This document shows positions 11,001 through 18,166 of a stretch of DNA of 64,000 nucleotides, in pieces. Made by a program: the position numbers and the translations under genes. The stretch comes from Salinimonas lutimaris. Lineage in GTDB: Bacteria; Pseudomonadota; Gammaproteobacteria; Enterobacterales; Alteromonadaceae. The stretch's first letter is position 1; each line of letters begins with the position of its first letter. The DNA is taken from contig NZ_CP036536.1 of NCBI RefSeq assembly GCF_005222225.1, forward strand, positions 210,001 to 274,000, read 5' to 3'. Under the pieces are notes generated by a model that saw only the letters and a program-made list of their open reading frames with translations, ran no database searches and was not told the origin of the DNA.

Positions 11001-11205
11001 GGCCTTTATTCTGGGGGTAACGCCGCTTGCACTGGCCAGCGGAGCTGGCGCCACCAGTCAAAATGCCATTGGTATTGCGGTAATGGGCGGTATGTTTGCA
11101 GCTACGTTCCTGGCCATATTCTTTGTGCCCATGTTCTATGTCTTTGTAGAGCGACTGTTTGATAAAAAAGCAGTGAAGCAGCACGAACATGACGATAACC
11201 ACTAG
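8080..11205 (+). CDS. acrB: RND multidrug efflux pump, AcrB/MexB type (HAE1)
   Basis: A 1041-residue inner-membrane proton/drug antiporter of the usual family length (AcrB is 1049). It opens with MARFFIDRPVFAWVLAIITM, carries the paired aspartates of TM4 in GLLVDDAIVVVEN (Asp406 and Asp407) and the TM10 lysine in GLAAKNAILIVEF (Lys935), the residues that relay protons in AcrB. Two large periplasmic loops (about 30-330 and 560-870) form the porter and docking domains. ATG 8080 is preceded by GGCAGGAA. It is the distal gene of the acrAB operon and is followed by an intrinsic terminator. Substrates cannot be told from sequence. Confidence 0.95.
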   Translation: MARFFIDRPVFAWVLAIITMLTGVLAINNLPIEQYPKVAPPSVKIDASYPGASANTVENSVTQIIEQNLNGIDNLRYFSSSSQRSSMQITLTFEPGTDPDTAQVQTQNKVQSAVSLLPNSVQQQGVTVTKGNDTFALVIGFYSTDGQQSQFDLSDLLVSEFRDPVSRINGVGSVRVFGAQRSMRIWLNPEKLYSYNMTPVDVQAAVQTQNTDVSAGQLGGMPAVEGQQINATIQAQSLLRTEEDFQNIVLRVNTDGSQVRLKDVARVELGSEDYSYITRYKGKPASGMAVSLSSGANALETIEAVKSRIGELKGQLPDGVEVVFPVDTSPFIELSIESVVHTLIEAVVLVFLVMLLFLQNWRATLIPTIAVPVVLLGTFGVLYVFGFSINVLTMFAMVLAIGLLVDDAIVVVENVERIMEEEGLSPKEATKKSMGQITSALVGIAAVLSTVFIPMAFFSGSAGSIYRQFSVTIVSAMAFSVLVAIILSPSLCATLLKKHDPNKDKDKGFAGWFNRNFNKGRDRYQKATNHIAARFKRYLVVYGVLVAGMVFIFMRLPGAFLPDEDQGSLMVLVNAPPGATAQRTLESVKQVEDFFLEEKGDVTHDLFTVVGFSFAGAAQNAAMGFVHLNDWEERDESQSAFAVLQQAFGAFSQIKDAQAFPIMPPPIRELGNATGFDLQLIDRGNNGHDALMDARNQLLGMASQNSKLTGVRPNGLSDVPQFKIDIDNEKASALGVSLSDINNSLQIAWGSAYVNDFIDDGRIKRVYMQADASHRMAPKDLDKWYVRNNNGDMVAFSSFSSSNWDYGSPKLERFNGVSSVNIQGGAAAGVSSGEAMAIMQELVKKLPDGFDLEWSGLSFEEKAAGSQAPMLYAVSFLIVFLCLAALYESWSVPFAVMLVVPLGILGSVVAAFLFNLPNDVYLQVAFLTTVGLAAKNAILIVEFAKEQFEAGEDLMTAVSVAAKQRFRPILMTSMAFILGVTPLALASGAGATSQNAIGIAVMGGMFAATFLAIFFVPMFYVFVERLFDKKAVKQHEHDDNH

Positions 11206-11223
11206 CAGCAAAAAGCGATGATA

Positions 11224-11259
11224 AAAAAGGCAGTGCGGGCAACCTCACTGCCTTTTTTT
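11224..11259 (+). terminator. Intrinsic terminator after acrB
   Basis: AAGGCAGTG pairs with CACTGCCTT across a ten-base loop and is followed by a run of T residues; it lies 19 bp after the acrB stop. Confidence 0.88.
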
Positions 11260-11364
11260 GTCGCCTTTGACCCGCTCTACGACTAATCGCCTATGGGATT
11301 CAGGCGGTAAGTGCAGGGCATCTGTGGCATGATATTTACACAACTGATGTGTGCGGATGGGGTT

Positions 11365-13206
11365 ATGGAAATACGCTTACCAGACCGGCCTGACTGGCGG
11401 GAGCTGTTAAAATCCGGTAGCCGGGTGTTTGTGGGAGGCCATGCGTCGGTCCCTTATGCACTGGTGCAGGATTTGATTGATCACAGTGCTGGCTTCAGCG
11501 ACATTGAAATGGTGCACGGCCTGGCTTTAGGAGATACCCGGTGGGCCCGTGAAGAGCATCGGCAGCTATTTAAGGTGAACACGTTTTTTATCGGCGGCGA
11601 TGAAGTGCGCCGGGCCGTGGATGAAGGCCGGGCCGATTATACACCGTGTTTTTTGTCAGAGATTTCCAGCCTGTTTACCGACGGCACACTGGCGCTGGAT
11701 GTGGTGCTGATTAACGTCAGCCCGCCGGACGAATTTGGCTATTGCTCGCTGGGAGCATCGGTGGATATCTGTATGTCTGCGGTACGTCATACCCGGCGTA
11801 TTGTGGCGCAGATAAACCAGCATGTGCCGCGCACGGCGGGCCACTCTTATGTGCATGTCAGCGAGTTTTGTGCCTGTATCGAAGCTGATGAACCACTGGT
11901 GGAAGTGACCCCTCCGCCCATCGACAAACAGGCTGAGCGAATCGGTCAGTATGTGTCTATGCTGGTTGAAGATGGCTCTACCCTGCAGTTTGGTATTGGT
12001 AAGATCCCCAGTGCAACCCTCAAGTATCTGTGTAATCACAAAGATCTGGGTATACACAGTGAAATGCTGACCGACAGCATCATTGAGCTGATCGAATCAG
12101 GCGCGGTGACCAACCGTAAAAAAACCTTTCACCCGGGTAAAATTGTGACCAGTTTTGCTATAGGGACCAATAAGCTCTACGCGTTTATTGATCAAAACCC
12201 GCATATTGAGTTTTACGCCAGCAGCTATGTGAATAAACCCACCAATATTGCAAAAAATGACCAGATGGTCTCTATCAACAGTGCCCTGGAGGTGGATTTA
12301 ACCGGGCAGGTGGTCGCTGACTCTCTGGGCTATGATTTTTATTCAGGTATTGGCGGGCAGGTGGATTTTGTTTCAGGCGCGGCCATCAGTAAAGGCGGCA
12401 AACCGATTATTGCCCTGCCTTCTACAGCAAAAAATGAAACCGTATCGCGTATTGTGCCAAGTATCACCGAAGGCTCTGGGGTAGTTACCTCGCGTGGTAA
12501 TGTGCATTATGTTGTCACTGAGTACGGGGTGGCCTCACTAAAAGGCAAAAGCATCCGGGAGCGGGCGCTGGAGCTGATTCGGGTGGCTCACCCGAAGTTT
12601 CGGGCCAAACTGCTCGAAGAAGTCCGAACCCACTACTGGGTACCGCATTATCAGGAAAAGTATCCGACCGATATTCCTGAACTGGGTGACATACAGTTGC
12701 AAAAAATGGTGGTGGATAACGAAACTTTTTACCTGCGTCCGCTTAACCCGGCTGATGAACGCCGCTTGCAGGAATTTTTCTACTCTCATACCAAAGAAAC
12801 TCTGCGCCTTCGTTATAACTACGACCCCAAACAAATGTCCCGGGAAAAATCGTGCAATCTGGTCAGTGTGGATCAGAAAACCGATGCGGGGCTGTGTATT
12901 GTACGCCAGGATGGCTCACGGATTACCATCCATGCAGTGGGACGGTTCTATTATTATGCGCAGGACAATTCCTGCGAGGCGGCCTTTGTGACCCGCGAAA
13001 CCCATCAGGGCAAGGGCATGGCAACCCGGCTGCTTGCCCAGCTCATTGATATCGCCCGCCTGCGCAAAATCAGCAAAATGATGGCGTACGTCAGGGCTGA
13101 TAACAAACCCATGATCACTATTTTTGAGCAGCATGGATTCCGCCGCCGTTTTTCTGATGATCCCAGTGATGTGGAGCTGGTGCTTAACCTGGAGGAGCAA
13201 CCATGA
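11365..13206 (+). CDS. Acetyl-CoA hydrolase/transferase fused to a GNAT acetyltransferase
   Basis: A 613-residue two-domain protein. Residues about 1-435 match the acetyl-CoA hydrolase/4-hydroxybutyrate CoA-transferase family (FVGGHASVPYAL, LQFGIGKIPSATL, GIHSEMLTDS, GGQVDFVSGAAISKGGKP, HYVVTEYGVASLKGKS). By family comparison the Glu of GIHSEM (Glu233) is the residue expected to form the CoA-thioester intermediate. Residues about 450-610 form a GNAT domain with the acetyl-CoA-binding loop HQGKGMATRLL. ATG 11365 begins the conserved sequence and has GGATGGGG just upstream; the frame is open to GTG 11311. Its stop overlaps the start of the deacetylase-family gene (ATGA), implying translational coupling. 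CoA acceptor and acetylation target are unknown. Confidence 0.85.
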   Translation: MEIRLPDRPDWRELLKSGSRVFVGGHASVPYALVQDLIDHSAGFSDIEMVHGLALGDTRWAREEHRQLFKVNTFFIGGDEVRRAVDEGRADYTPCFLSEISSLFTDGTLALDVVLINVSPPDEFGYCSLGASVDICMSAVRHTRRIVAQINQHVPRTAGHSYVHVSEFCACIEADEPLVEVTPPPIDKQAERIGQYVSMLVEDGSTLQFGIGKIPSATLKYLCNHKDLGIHSEMLTDSIIELIESGAVTNRKKTFHPGKIVTSFAIGTNKLYAFIDQNPHIEFYASSYVNKPTNIAKNDQMVSINSALEVDLTGQVVADSLGYDFYSGIGGQVDFVSGAAISKGGKPIIALPSTAKNETVSRIVPSITEGSGVVTSRGNVHYVVTEYGVASLKGKSIRERALELIRVAHPKFRAKLLEEVRTHYWVPHYQEKYPTDIPELGDIQLQKMVVDNETFYLRPLNPADERRLQEFFYSHTKETLRLRYNYDPKQMSREKSCNLVSVDQKTDAGLCIVRQDGSRITIHAVGRFYYYAQDNSCEAAFVTRETHQGKGMATRLLAQLIDIARLRKISKMMAYVRADNKPMITIFEQHGFRRRFSDDPSDVELVLNLEEQP

Positions 13207-14144
13207 CGGTGCGTATTTTTCGTGGCCGGGACTGTCTGTTACACGATTTAGGGCCGGATCACCCCGAAAGTCCTGACCGTATTTATGCCATTGATGATCA
13301 GCTGATTGCCTCAGGGCTGGAGATGACCTGTGAGCATGCTGATGCGACGCAGGCTGATAAGGAAACCTTGTGTCTGGCCCACGATACGCTCTATGTCGAG
13401 ACGATCTTTGATCGGTCTCCTGAAACCGCCACCATCTGGCTTGATCAGGAGACCGCCATGACCCCGCACACCCTGAGTGCGGCCCGGTATGCGGCCGGGG
13501 CGTGCTGTAATGCTGTTGACTGGGTGATGCAAGGCACTGATCGTCAGGCGTTTTGTATGGTACGGCCGCCCGGGCACCACGCTGAACATGACAAAGCCAT
13601 GGGCTTTTGCCTGTTCAACAATCTGGCAGTGGCCGGCTGTTATGCCGCCCGGCAGTATGACTTGCAGCGAATTGCCATTGTCGATTTTGATGTGCATCAC
13701 GGTAATGGCACACAGCACATAGTGCAGGGCGATAATCGCTTTTTACTCTGTTCATCCTTTGAACACCCGCTGTATCCTTTTAGCGATCTGACCCGGTGCC
13801 AGGACAATATTGTGGCGGTACCGCTGCCGGCCGGCGCGAAAGGCGCTGAATTTCGACGCGCTGTGACTGGCTGGTTTGCGCGAATCCGGGCGTTTCAGCC
13901 GCAACTGATTATTATATCGGCCGGCTTCGACGGCCATGCTGAAGACCCCATGGCGCACCTTCGCCTGACCGAAGATGACTACAAATGGATTAGCCATGAA
14001 GTCAGAAAACTGGCTGATGAATGTTGTCACGGGCGTATTGTCAGTAGCCTTGAAGGCGGCTACGACCTGAGCGCTTTAGGACGCAGTGTGGTGGCGCATT
14101 TAAAAGGGCTCAGCGGTGACGGGCAGCTAACCGGCGGCGCCTGA
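13203..14144 (+). CDS. Histone deacetylase-family (AcuC/acetylpolyamine amidohydrolase-like) protein
   Basis: A 313-residue arginase-fold zinc amidohydrolase. The key motifs are intact: RPPGHHAE with the catalytic histidine pair (His125, His126), DFDVHHGNGT with zinc ligands Asp163 and His165, ISAGFDGH with the third zinc-ligand Asp, and EGGYD carrying the transition-state tyrosine. Bacterial members remove acetyl groups from lysines (AcuC), polyamines or small molecules; the substrate here is not evident. The start overlaps the stop of the acetyl-CoA hydrolase-GNAT gene by four bases, so both are made from one message. The 3' end overlaps the convergent thioredoxin-like gene by 18 bp. Confidence 0.88.
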   Translation: MTVRIFRGRDCLLHDLGPDHPESPDRIYAIDDQLIASGLEMTCEHADATQADKETLCLAHDTLYVETIFDRSPETATIWLDQETAMTPHTLSAARYAAGACCNAVDWVMQGTDRQAFCMVRPPGHHAEHDKAMGFCLFNNLAVAGCYAARQYDLQRIAIVDFDVHHGNGTQHIVQGDNRFLLCSSFEHPLYPFSDLTRCQDNIVAVPLPAGAKGAEFRRAVTGWFARIRAFQPQLIIISAGFDGHAEDPMAHLRLTEDDYKWISHEVRKLADECCHGRIVSSLEGGYDLSALGRSVVAHLKGLSGDGQLTGGA

Positions 14145-14666
14145 CGGCGTGCAAAAACAGCCTGTGGCATCGGTGACCACCGTGGCCATGGGGCTAACCG
14201 GGCTGTGCACAATAGCGGTAATCTGGTTTATCAGAGTATTGCCGGTCAGACACCCGAATCCGGTGGCATAAGGACCCAGGTAACGCAGTCGGTTATCTTT
14301 ATCAATAATAGCCAGTGCAGGCAATGCGGCCAGTAAATCGCCTGTATCACCAAGCTGTCGGGGGGTCGTATTATGTACCGTGTAACCGGGCAGCGCGGCG
14401 GTGAGCTCCTGTTGATGAATCTGGGTCAGTGCATTGCAGTAACAGGGCTCAGCAGGCTGAATATGGATAATGGAACGAGCTGTGATACCTGCCTGATTCA
14501 GGCGCGCCACAAATTGGGTGTCAAAGTCGGGCTGGCTGGCCGCACTAGCCAGCTTTTGCGCCGGGTCAAACGCGGTCAGCTGCTGTCGGCTATACAGCCA
14601 CAAGCCGGCCAGTAAGCTCACTGCCCATATTATTATGCCAGCCCAGACCAGCCACTTTCGGTTCAT
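14127..14666 (-). CDS. Membrane-anchored thioredoxin-like protein (DUF6436 type)
   Basis: A 179-residue protein with one N-terminal transmembrane segment (WLVWAGIIIWAVSLLAGLWLY) and a predicted periplasmic domain. That domain shows PCYCNALT, a CxC placed as in thioredoxin-like folds, then LPALAIIDKDNRLRYLGPYATGFGC and a C-terminal GCFC. This resembles the DUF6436 family, which I recall but cannot confirm. A redox role is plausible but not demonstrated. ATG 14666 matches the hydrophobic anchor; the frame is open to 14714 over implausible sequence. It lies 19 bp after zntB on the same strand. Confidence 0.65.
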   Translation of the reverse strand: MNRKWLVWAGIIIWAVSLLAGLWLYSRQQLTAFDPAQKLASAASQPDFDTQFVARLNQAGITARSIIHIQPAEPCYCNALTQIHQQELTAALPGYTVHNTTPRQLGDTGDLLAALPALAIIDKDNRLRYLGPYATGFGCLTGNTLINQITAIVHSPVSPMATVVTDATGCFCTPSGAAG

Positions 14667-14685
14667 GCCATACCCGGAGGGGATG

Positions 14686-15654
14686 CTACAACCATTTGCG
14701 CCACAGCATGGCAATCAGCATCACCAGCGCCAGTCCGCCCATGGCCGTCATCAGGGTATCAAAAGCATCGGGTGACTCAGTGCCTGGCAAACCAGCGACA
14801 TTCATGCCAAATACACCGGTTAAAAAAGACAGTGGCAGGAAAATAGCGGTCACCAGAGATAACACATACATGCGCATACCCTGCTGGTCAGCAATCCGGT
14901 TACGTACTTCATCAAGAACCACAATGGTGCGCTCGCGAATAAGCTCCAGGTCATCCACATAGCGACTAAACCGGTCAGTTTGTTCACGCAGATCATGCGC
15001 CTGGTCGGCACTCAGCGATTGTTCAGTGCGTAGCAGTGCATCCAGCGCATCGCGCTGCGGGGCAAGATAACGGCGAATGGCTGCCGATTGACGGCGCAGA
15101 ACGCCGAGCTGAATCCGATGTTTTTTCTCAATCCTGTCCTGCAGTTCAAACTGGTTGAGCAGGTCGTCCATGGTATCGACGGTATCCCGGGTCTGGTCTG
15201 CCATATTGGCAATTAAGGTAGTCAGCAGTTCGGTCGGGCCAGGTGCTATTTGTTGCTGCTCCAGCTGCGAGCGGGTGTCAGATACAGATTGCAGACACTT
15301 TCCCTGTCGACGTGCTGTAACAATTAGGTTGTCAGACAACCACACCCGCAGAGAAATCATATCCTCGGGCTCAGAGCCCGGATTTTTATTGATACCCCGT
15401 AAATATACCGCAGTACCATGCTCCATTTTAAAGGCTCTGGGTCGGGTTTCCGGAGCCGCCAGTGTATCTGCCACCCGACCTGGTAGCCGGGCGTGCGCCA
15501 TCACCTCGTAGGCGTCAGTACCATCGCACTGAATATGCAGCCAGCGATAGCTGCCGGGAGCAACCGGTTGGTTAAGGGAGTCTGGCGCTACATGGGTAAT
15601 GCGTTGCTGAGCATCTACGTCCAGTGCCCATAACAAAGCGGATGCGGGTGTCAT
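14686..15654 (-). CDS. zntB: Zinc transporter ZntB (CorA superfamily)
   Basis: A 322-residue CorA-superfamily protein of ZntB length (E. coli 327). It has a large cytoplasmic N-terminal domain with long helices (about 130-260) and two C-terminal transmembrane segments. The superfamily signature GMN at the end of TM1 is present in GVFGMNVAGLPG; the residues after GMN differ from the MPEL loop of Mg-type CorA and fit ZntB. ZntB moves zinc across the inner membrane. Its ATG overlaps the stop of the MscS gene by four bases (ATGA), so the two are translationally coupled. Confidence 0.85.
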   Translation of the reverse strand: MTPASALLWALDVDAQQRITHVAPDSLNQPVAPGSYRWLHIQCDGTDAYEVMAHARLPGRVADTLAAPETRPRAFKMEHGTAVYLRGINKNPGSEPEDMISLRVWLSDNLIVTARRQGKCLQSVSDTRSQLEQQQIAPGPTELLTTLIANMADQTRDTVDTMDDLLNQFELQDRIEKKHRIQLGVLRRQSAAIRRYLAPQRDALDALLRTEQSLSADQAHDLREQTDRFSRYVDDLELIRERTIVVLDEVRNRIADQQGMRMYVLSLVTAIFLPLSFLTGVFGMNVAGLPGTESPDAFDTLMTAMGGLALVMLIAMLWRKWL

Positions 15655-16532
15655 GGCTGCCGTTCCTGATGTGGCGCGGCTTGCTGCATGATCAGTGTTC
15701 CGTCCAGATGTACGTCGCGCTGAGGGTAGGAGATAACGATACCAGCATCACGAAACGCATCATCAATGGCAAAGCGCAATTCACTACGGAGCTGGCGTAA
15801 ATCCCGTTCTGCTGTGGCATTTACCCAGAACAGCACTTCAAAAATCAGCGCACTGTCACCAAAATCCTGAAAGATCACCACTGGTTTAGGTTCGCTCAGG
15901 ATATGTTCCTGCTTTAGCGCCTGCTGTTCAATCAGCGCGGCGACCTCGCGTGAGGGCGAGCCATAGGCCACCCCTACAACCACCGAGGTACGGGTCAGAT
16001 AATCTATCAGGGTCCAGTTAATCACGGTGTTTTCCAGTAATTTACTGTTTGGGATCAGCATATGCACACCGTCCACGCGGCGAATGCGGGTGGAGCGGGT
16101 ATTAATGGCTTCTACACTGCCGCGAGCGCCATCCACCTCCAGAAAGTCGCCAATGCGAATGGGCCGCTCCCACATTAAAATCCAGCCACTGATAAAGTTA
16201 TTGATAATATTCTGCGCACCAAACCCGAAGCCGATGGCGATAGCGCCGGACAAAAAGGCAAATGCGGTCAGCGGTACGTTCAGAATATCCAGTGTGGTAA
16301 TGGTCAGTAGTGCCAGCGCAATAATATAAAAGATGCGCTTGAACAGGTGCACACTGTCAGCGCTGGCCCCACTTTTGCGCAGCCGGAATGTGGCCAGGTG
16401 GGCCAGTTTTCCAACCAGCCACCAACCGGCAATCACCAGTACCGGTACCAGTAATACTTCACCCAGCGTAAACGGGTGTTTGTTGAAGGTAAACACAGTA
16501 AACGACAGCAGTTGGGTTAACGATTCGGGCAT
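15651..16532 (-). CDS. MscS-family small-conductance mechanosensitive channel
   Basis: A 293-residue channel with a short three-helix membrane part and the MscS beta/alpha-beta vestibule. Diagnostic sequence: the pore-lining TM3 followed by GFGFGAQNIINNFISGWILMWE, then RPIRIGDFLEVDGARGSVEAINTRSTRIR. Such channels open under membrane tension and release solutes during hypo-osmotic shock. It is the first gene of a minus-strand operon continuing with zntB and the thioredoxin-like gene. Confidence 0.88.
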   Translation of the reverse strand: MPESLTQLLSFTVFTFNKHPFTLGEVLLVPVLVIAGWWLVGKLAHLATFRLRKSGASADSVHLFKRIFYIIALALLTITTLDILNVPLTAFAFLSGAIAIGFGFGAQNIINNFISGWILMWERPIRIGDFLEVDGARGSVEAINTRSTRIRRVDGVHMLIPNSKLLENTVINWTLIDYLTRTSVVVGVAYGSPSREVAALIEQQALKQEHILSEPKPVVIFQDFGDSALIFEVLFWVNATAERDLRQLRSELRFAIDDAFRDAGIVISYPQRDVHLDGTLIMQQAAPHQERQP

Positions 16533-16649
16533 GATAGGGGCGCGTCCTGGCTAATGATGCTGCCACTATAACCAGCCCATAAAATCATTACCACAGATAG
16601 TCTGTTCCTGAGATAATAACGCAGCCTGGAATAATAAAGGACAAAATGG

Positions 16650-17168
16650 ATGAGACGCATAGCTTCATGTTTATCAATAGTGTTACTGCTGGTCTGTGGC
16701 AGCCTGTCAAAGGCTGAGGCATTTGTGATGCGGTTATCACAAACCGATGCTAATCAGATGGTTAGAATGGCTTTTCCGCAGCGCAATACCTATCAGGGTG
16801 TTGATTTACTGATGACCAGCCCGACGTTAAGTTTTATCGGTAATAATGAGGTAGCTGTGGCACTGACCATTGACGCTGATGATGACGCCGAATCCGTAAA
16901 AGCCCGGGTATCACTGACCGGTCAGCTGGATTATCAAAAGGGCAACCGTACCCTGCAAATCAAGCAACCCCGGGTCACTGAGTTTACCGTACTGGAACAA
17001 ACCGGGCCGGCCAGTGGGGATTTACTCAAACGCATTGAGCAGATAAAAAACAAACCTGCTCCGTTTATTATGCTGGTGGATTTTCGTACCTTTTCACTGC
17101 CATTTCTGGCCAATCAGATCCCCACGGACATTCATGTGCAAAGTGAACAACTGGTGGTTGAATTTTAA
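16650..17168 (+). CDS. DUF1439 (YceB-like) exported protein
   Basis: A 172-residue protein with a cleavable Sec signal (IASCLSIVLLLVCGSLSKAEA, cleavage probably after AEA). The single Cys in the signal does not form a good lipobox, unlike E. coli YceB, which is a lipoprotein. The mature part (MRLSQTDANQMVRMAFPQRNTYQG, then LTGQLDYQKGNRTLQI) has the beta-rich DUF1439 pattern related to lipid-binding TULIP-like folds. Function unknown. ATG 16650 has AAAGGA eight bases upstream. The ATP-grasp gene follows after 44 bp on the same strand. Confidence 0.75.
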   Translation: MRRIASCLSIVLLLVCGSLSKAEAFVMRLSQTDANQMVRMAFPQRNTYQGVDLLMTSPTLSFIGNNEVAVALTIDADDDAESVKARVSLTGQLDYQKGNRTLQIKQPRVTEFTVLEQTGPASGDLLKRIEQIKNKPAPFIMLVDFRTFSLPFLANQIPTDIHVQSEQLVVEF

Positions 17169-17212
17169 CCGTGGCTGATGCTTTGACGACCGTGCGCCAA
17201 ACAGGAGAGCAA

Positions 17213-18079
17213 ATGAAGAAACTGGCGTTTTTGTCGACCGATAATCTGGAAGACTTTTTTGTTTATGACGAACTGCTGGTGCCGGTATTTGCAGAGACAG
17301 GATGGCAGGTGGATACTGTATCCTGGCATGCTTACGAGCAGACTGACTGGCAGCAGTATGCCATGGTGATTGTACGCAGTACCTGGGACTATCAGCAGCA
17401 TGCGCAGGCGTTTATTGACTGTCTGGAGGCCATTGCCAGCCAGACACGGCTGGAAAATCCATTGGCTCTGCAACGCTGGAACCTTGATAAACGCTATCTT
17501 CAGGATCTGGAGGCCAAAGGCATTCCGGTTATTCCTACCTGCTGGCAACGTGATTTTTGTCTGGCCGGTACACAAGCGCAGTTTGACACCTTCAACACCG
17601 ATACGCTGGTGATTAAGCCCACCGTCAGTGCCAATGCCGATGATACGTTCAGGTTAACCCGGCATGATCTGCAGCAAGCAACATCCGATCTCCAGCAGTG
17701 TTTTGGCGGCCGTAGCCATATGATTCAGCCCTTTATGCCGGCTATTAACGAAGAGGGTGAGTATTCTTTATTTTATTTTGGCGGGATGCTGAGCCATACC
17801 ATTGTTAAACGCCCTGCACCGGGAGACTTCCGGGTTCAGGAAGAACATGGGGGTAGCATGGTGCTGGTGAATGCCCAGTCCGATATGCAAGCTATTGGCG
17901 ATGCAACTCTGGCTGCACTGCCACAGCCAGCCTTGTATGCCCGGTTAGATCTCGTGCGCCATGGCAGCAGCTGGGCGGTGATGGAGGTCGAACTGATTGA
18001 GCCGTCACTGTATTTTACGCTGGACACAAAATCCCCCCGCCGATTTGTTGAAGCGGTGCTAAACACGTTAGGGGAGTAA
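17213..18079 (+). CDS. ATP-grasp family ligase-like protein
   Basis: A 288-residue protein of the RimK/glutathione-synthetase-like ATP-grasp type. Supporting segments: MVIVRSTWDYQQH in the N-terminal Rossmann-like part, RWNLDKRYLQDLEAKGIPVIPT ahead of the ATP-binding core, LVIKPTVSANADDTFRL, and LIEPSLYFTL near the C-terminus with the Glu/Asn-type metal ligands. Such enzymes form amide bonds between a carboxylate and an amine at the cost of ATP; the substrate is unknown. ATG 17213 follows a strong AGGAGAG; an upstream GTG at 17171 lacks one. Confidence 0.75.
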   Translation: MKKLAFLSTDNLEDFFVYDELLVPVFAETGWQVDTVSWHAYEQTDWQQYAMVIVRSTWDYQQHAQAFIDCLEAIASQTRLENPLALQRWNLDKRYLQDLEAKGIPVIPTCWQRDFCLAGTQAQFDTFNTDTLVIKPTVSANADDTFRLTRHDLQQATSDLQQCFGGRSHMIQPFMPAINEEGEYSLFYFGGMLSHTIVKRPAPGDFRVQEEHGGSMVLVNAQSDMQAIGDATLAALPQPALYARLDLVRHGSSWAVMEVELIEPSLYFTLDTKSPRRFVEAVLNTLGE

Positions 18080-18082
18080 GGT

Positions 18083-18109
18083 GGCCGTATCAGTGACGTT
18101 GATACGGCC
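18083..18109. terminator. Perfect 10-bp hairpin between convergent genes
   Basis: GGCCGTATCA (18083-18092) pairs with TGATACGGCC (18100-18109) across a seven-base loop, four bases after the ATP-grasp stop and upstream of the convergent DUF3300 stop. It has no T run, so it is best read as a bidirectional terminator-like structure. Confidence 0.5.
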
Positions 18110-18166
18110 GGTGGCATCCGTGCCGGTCGGTTGACTGTGCGCGCTGGCGTATCTCCGGCCTGACGA

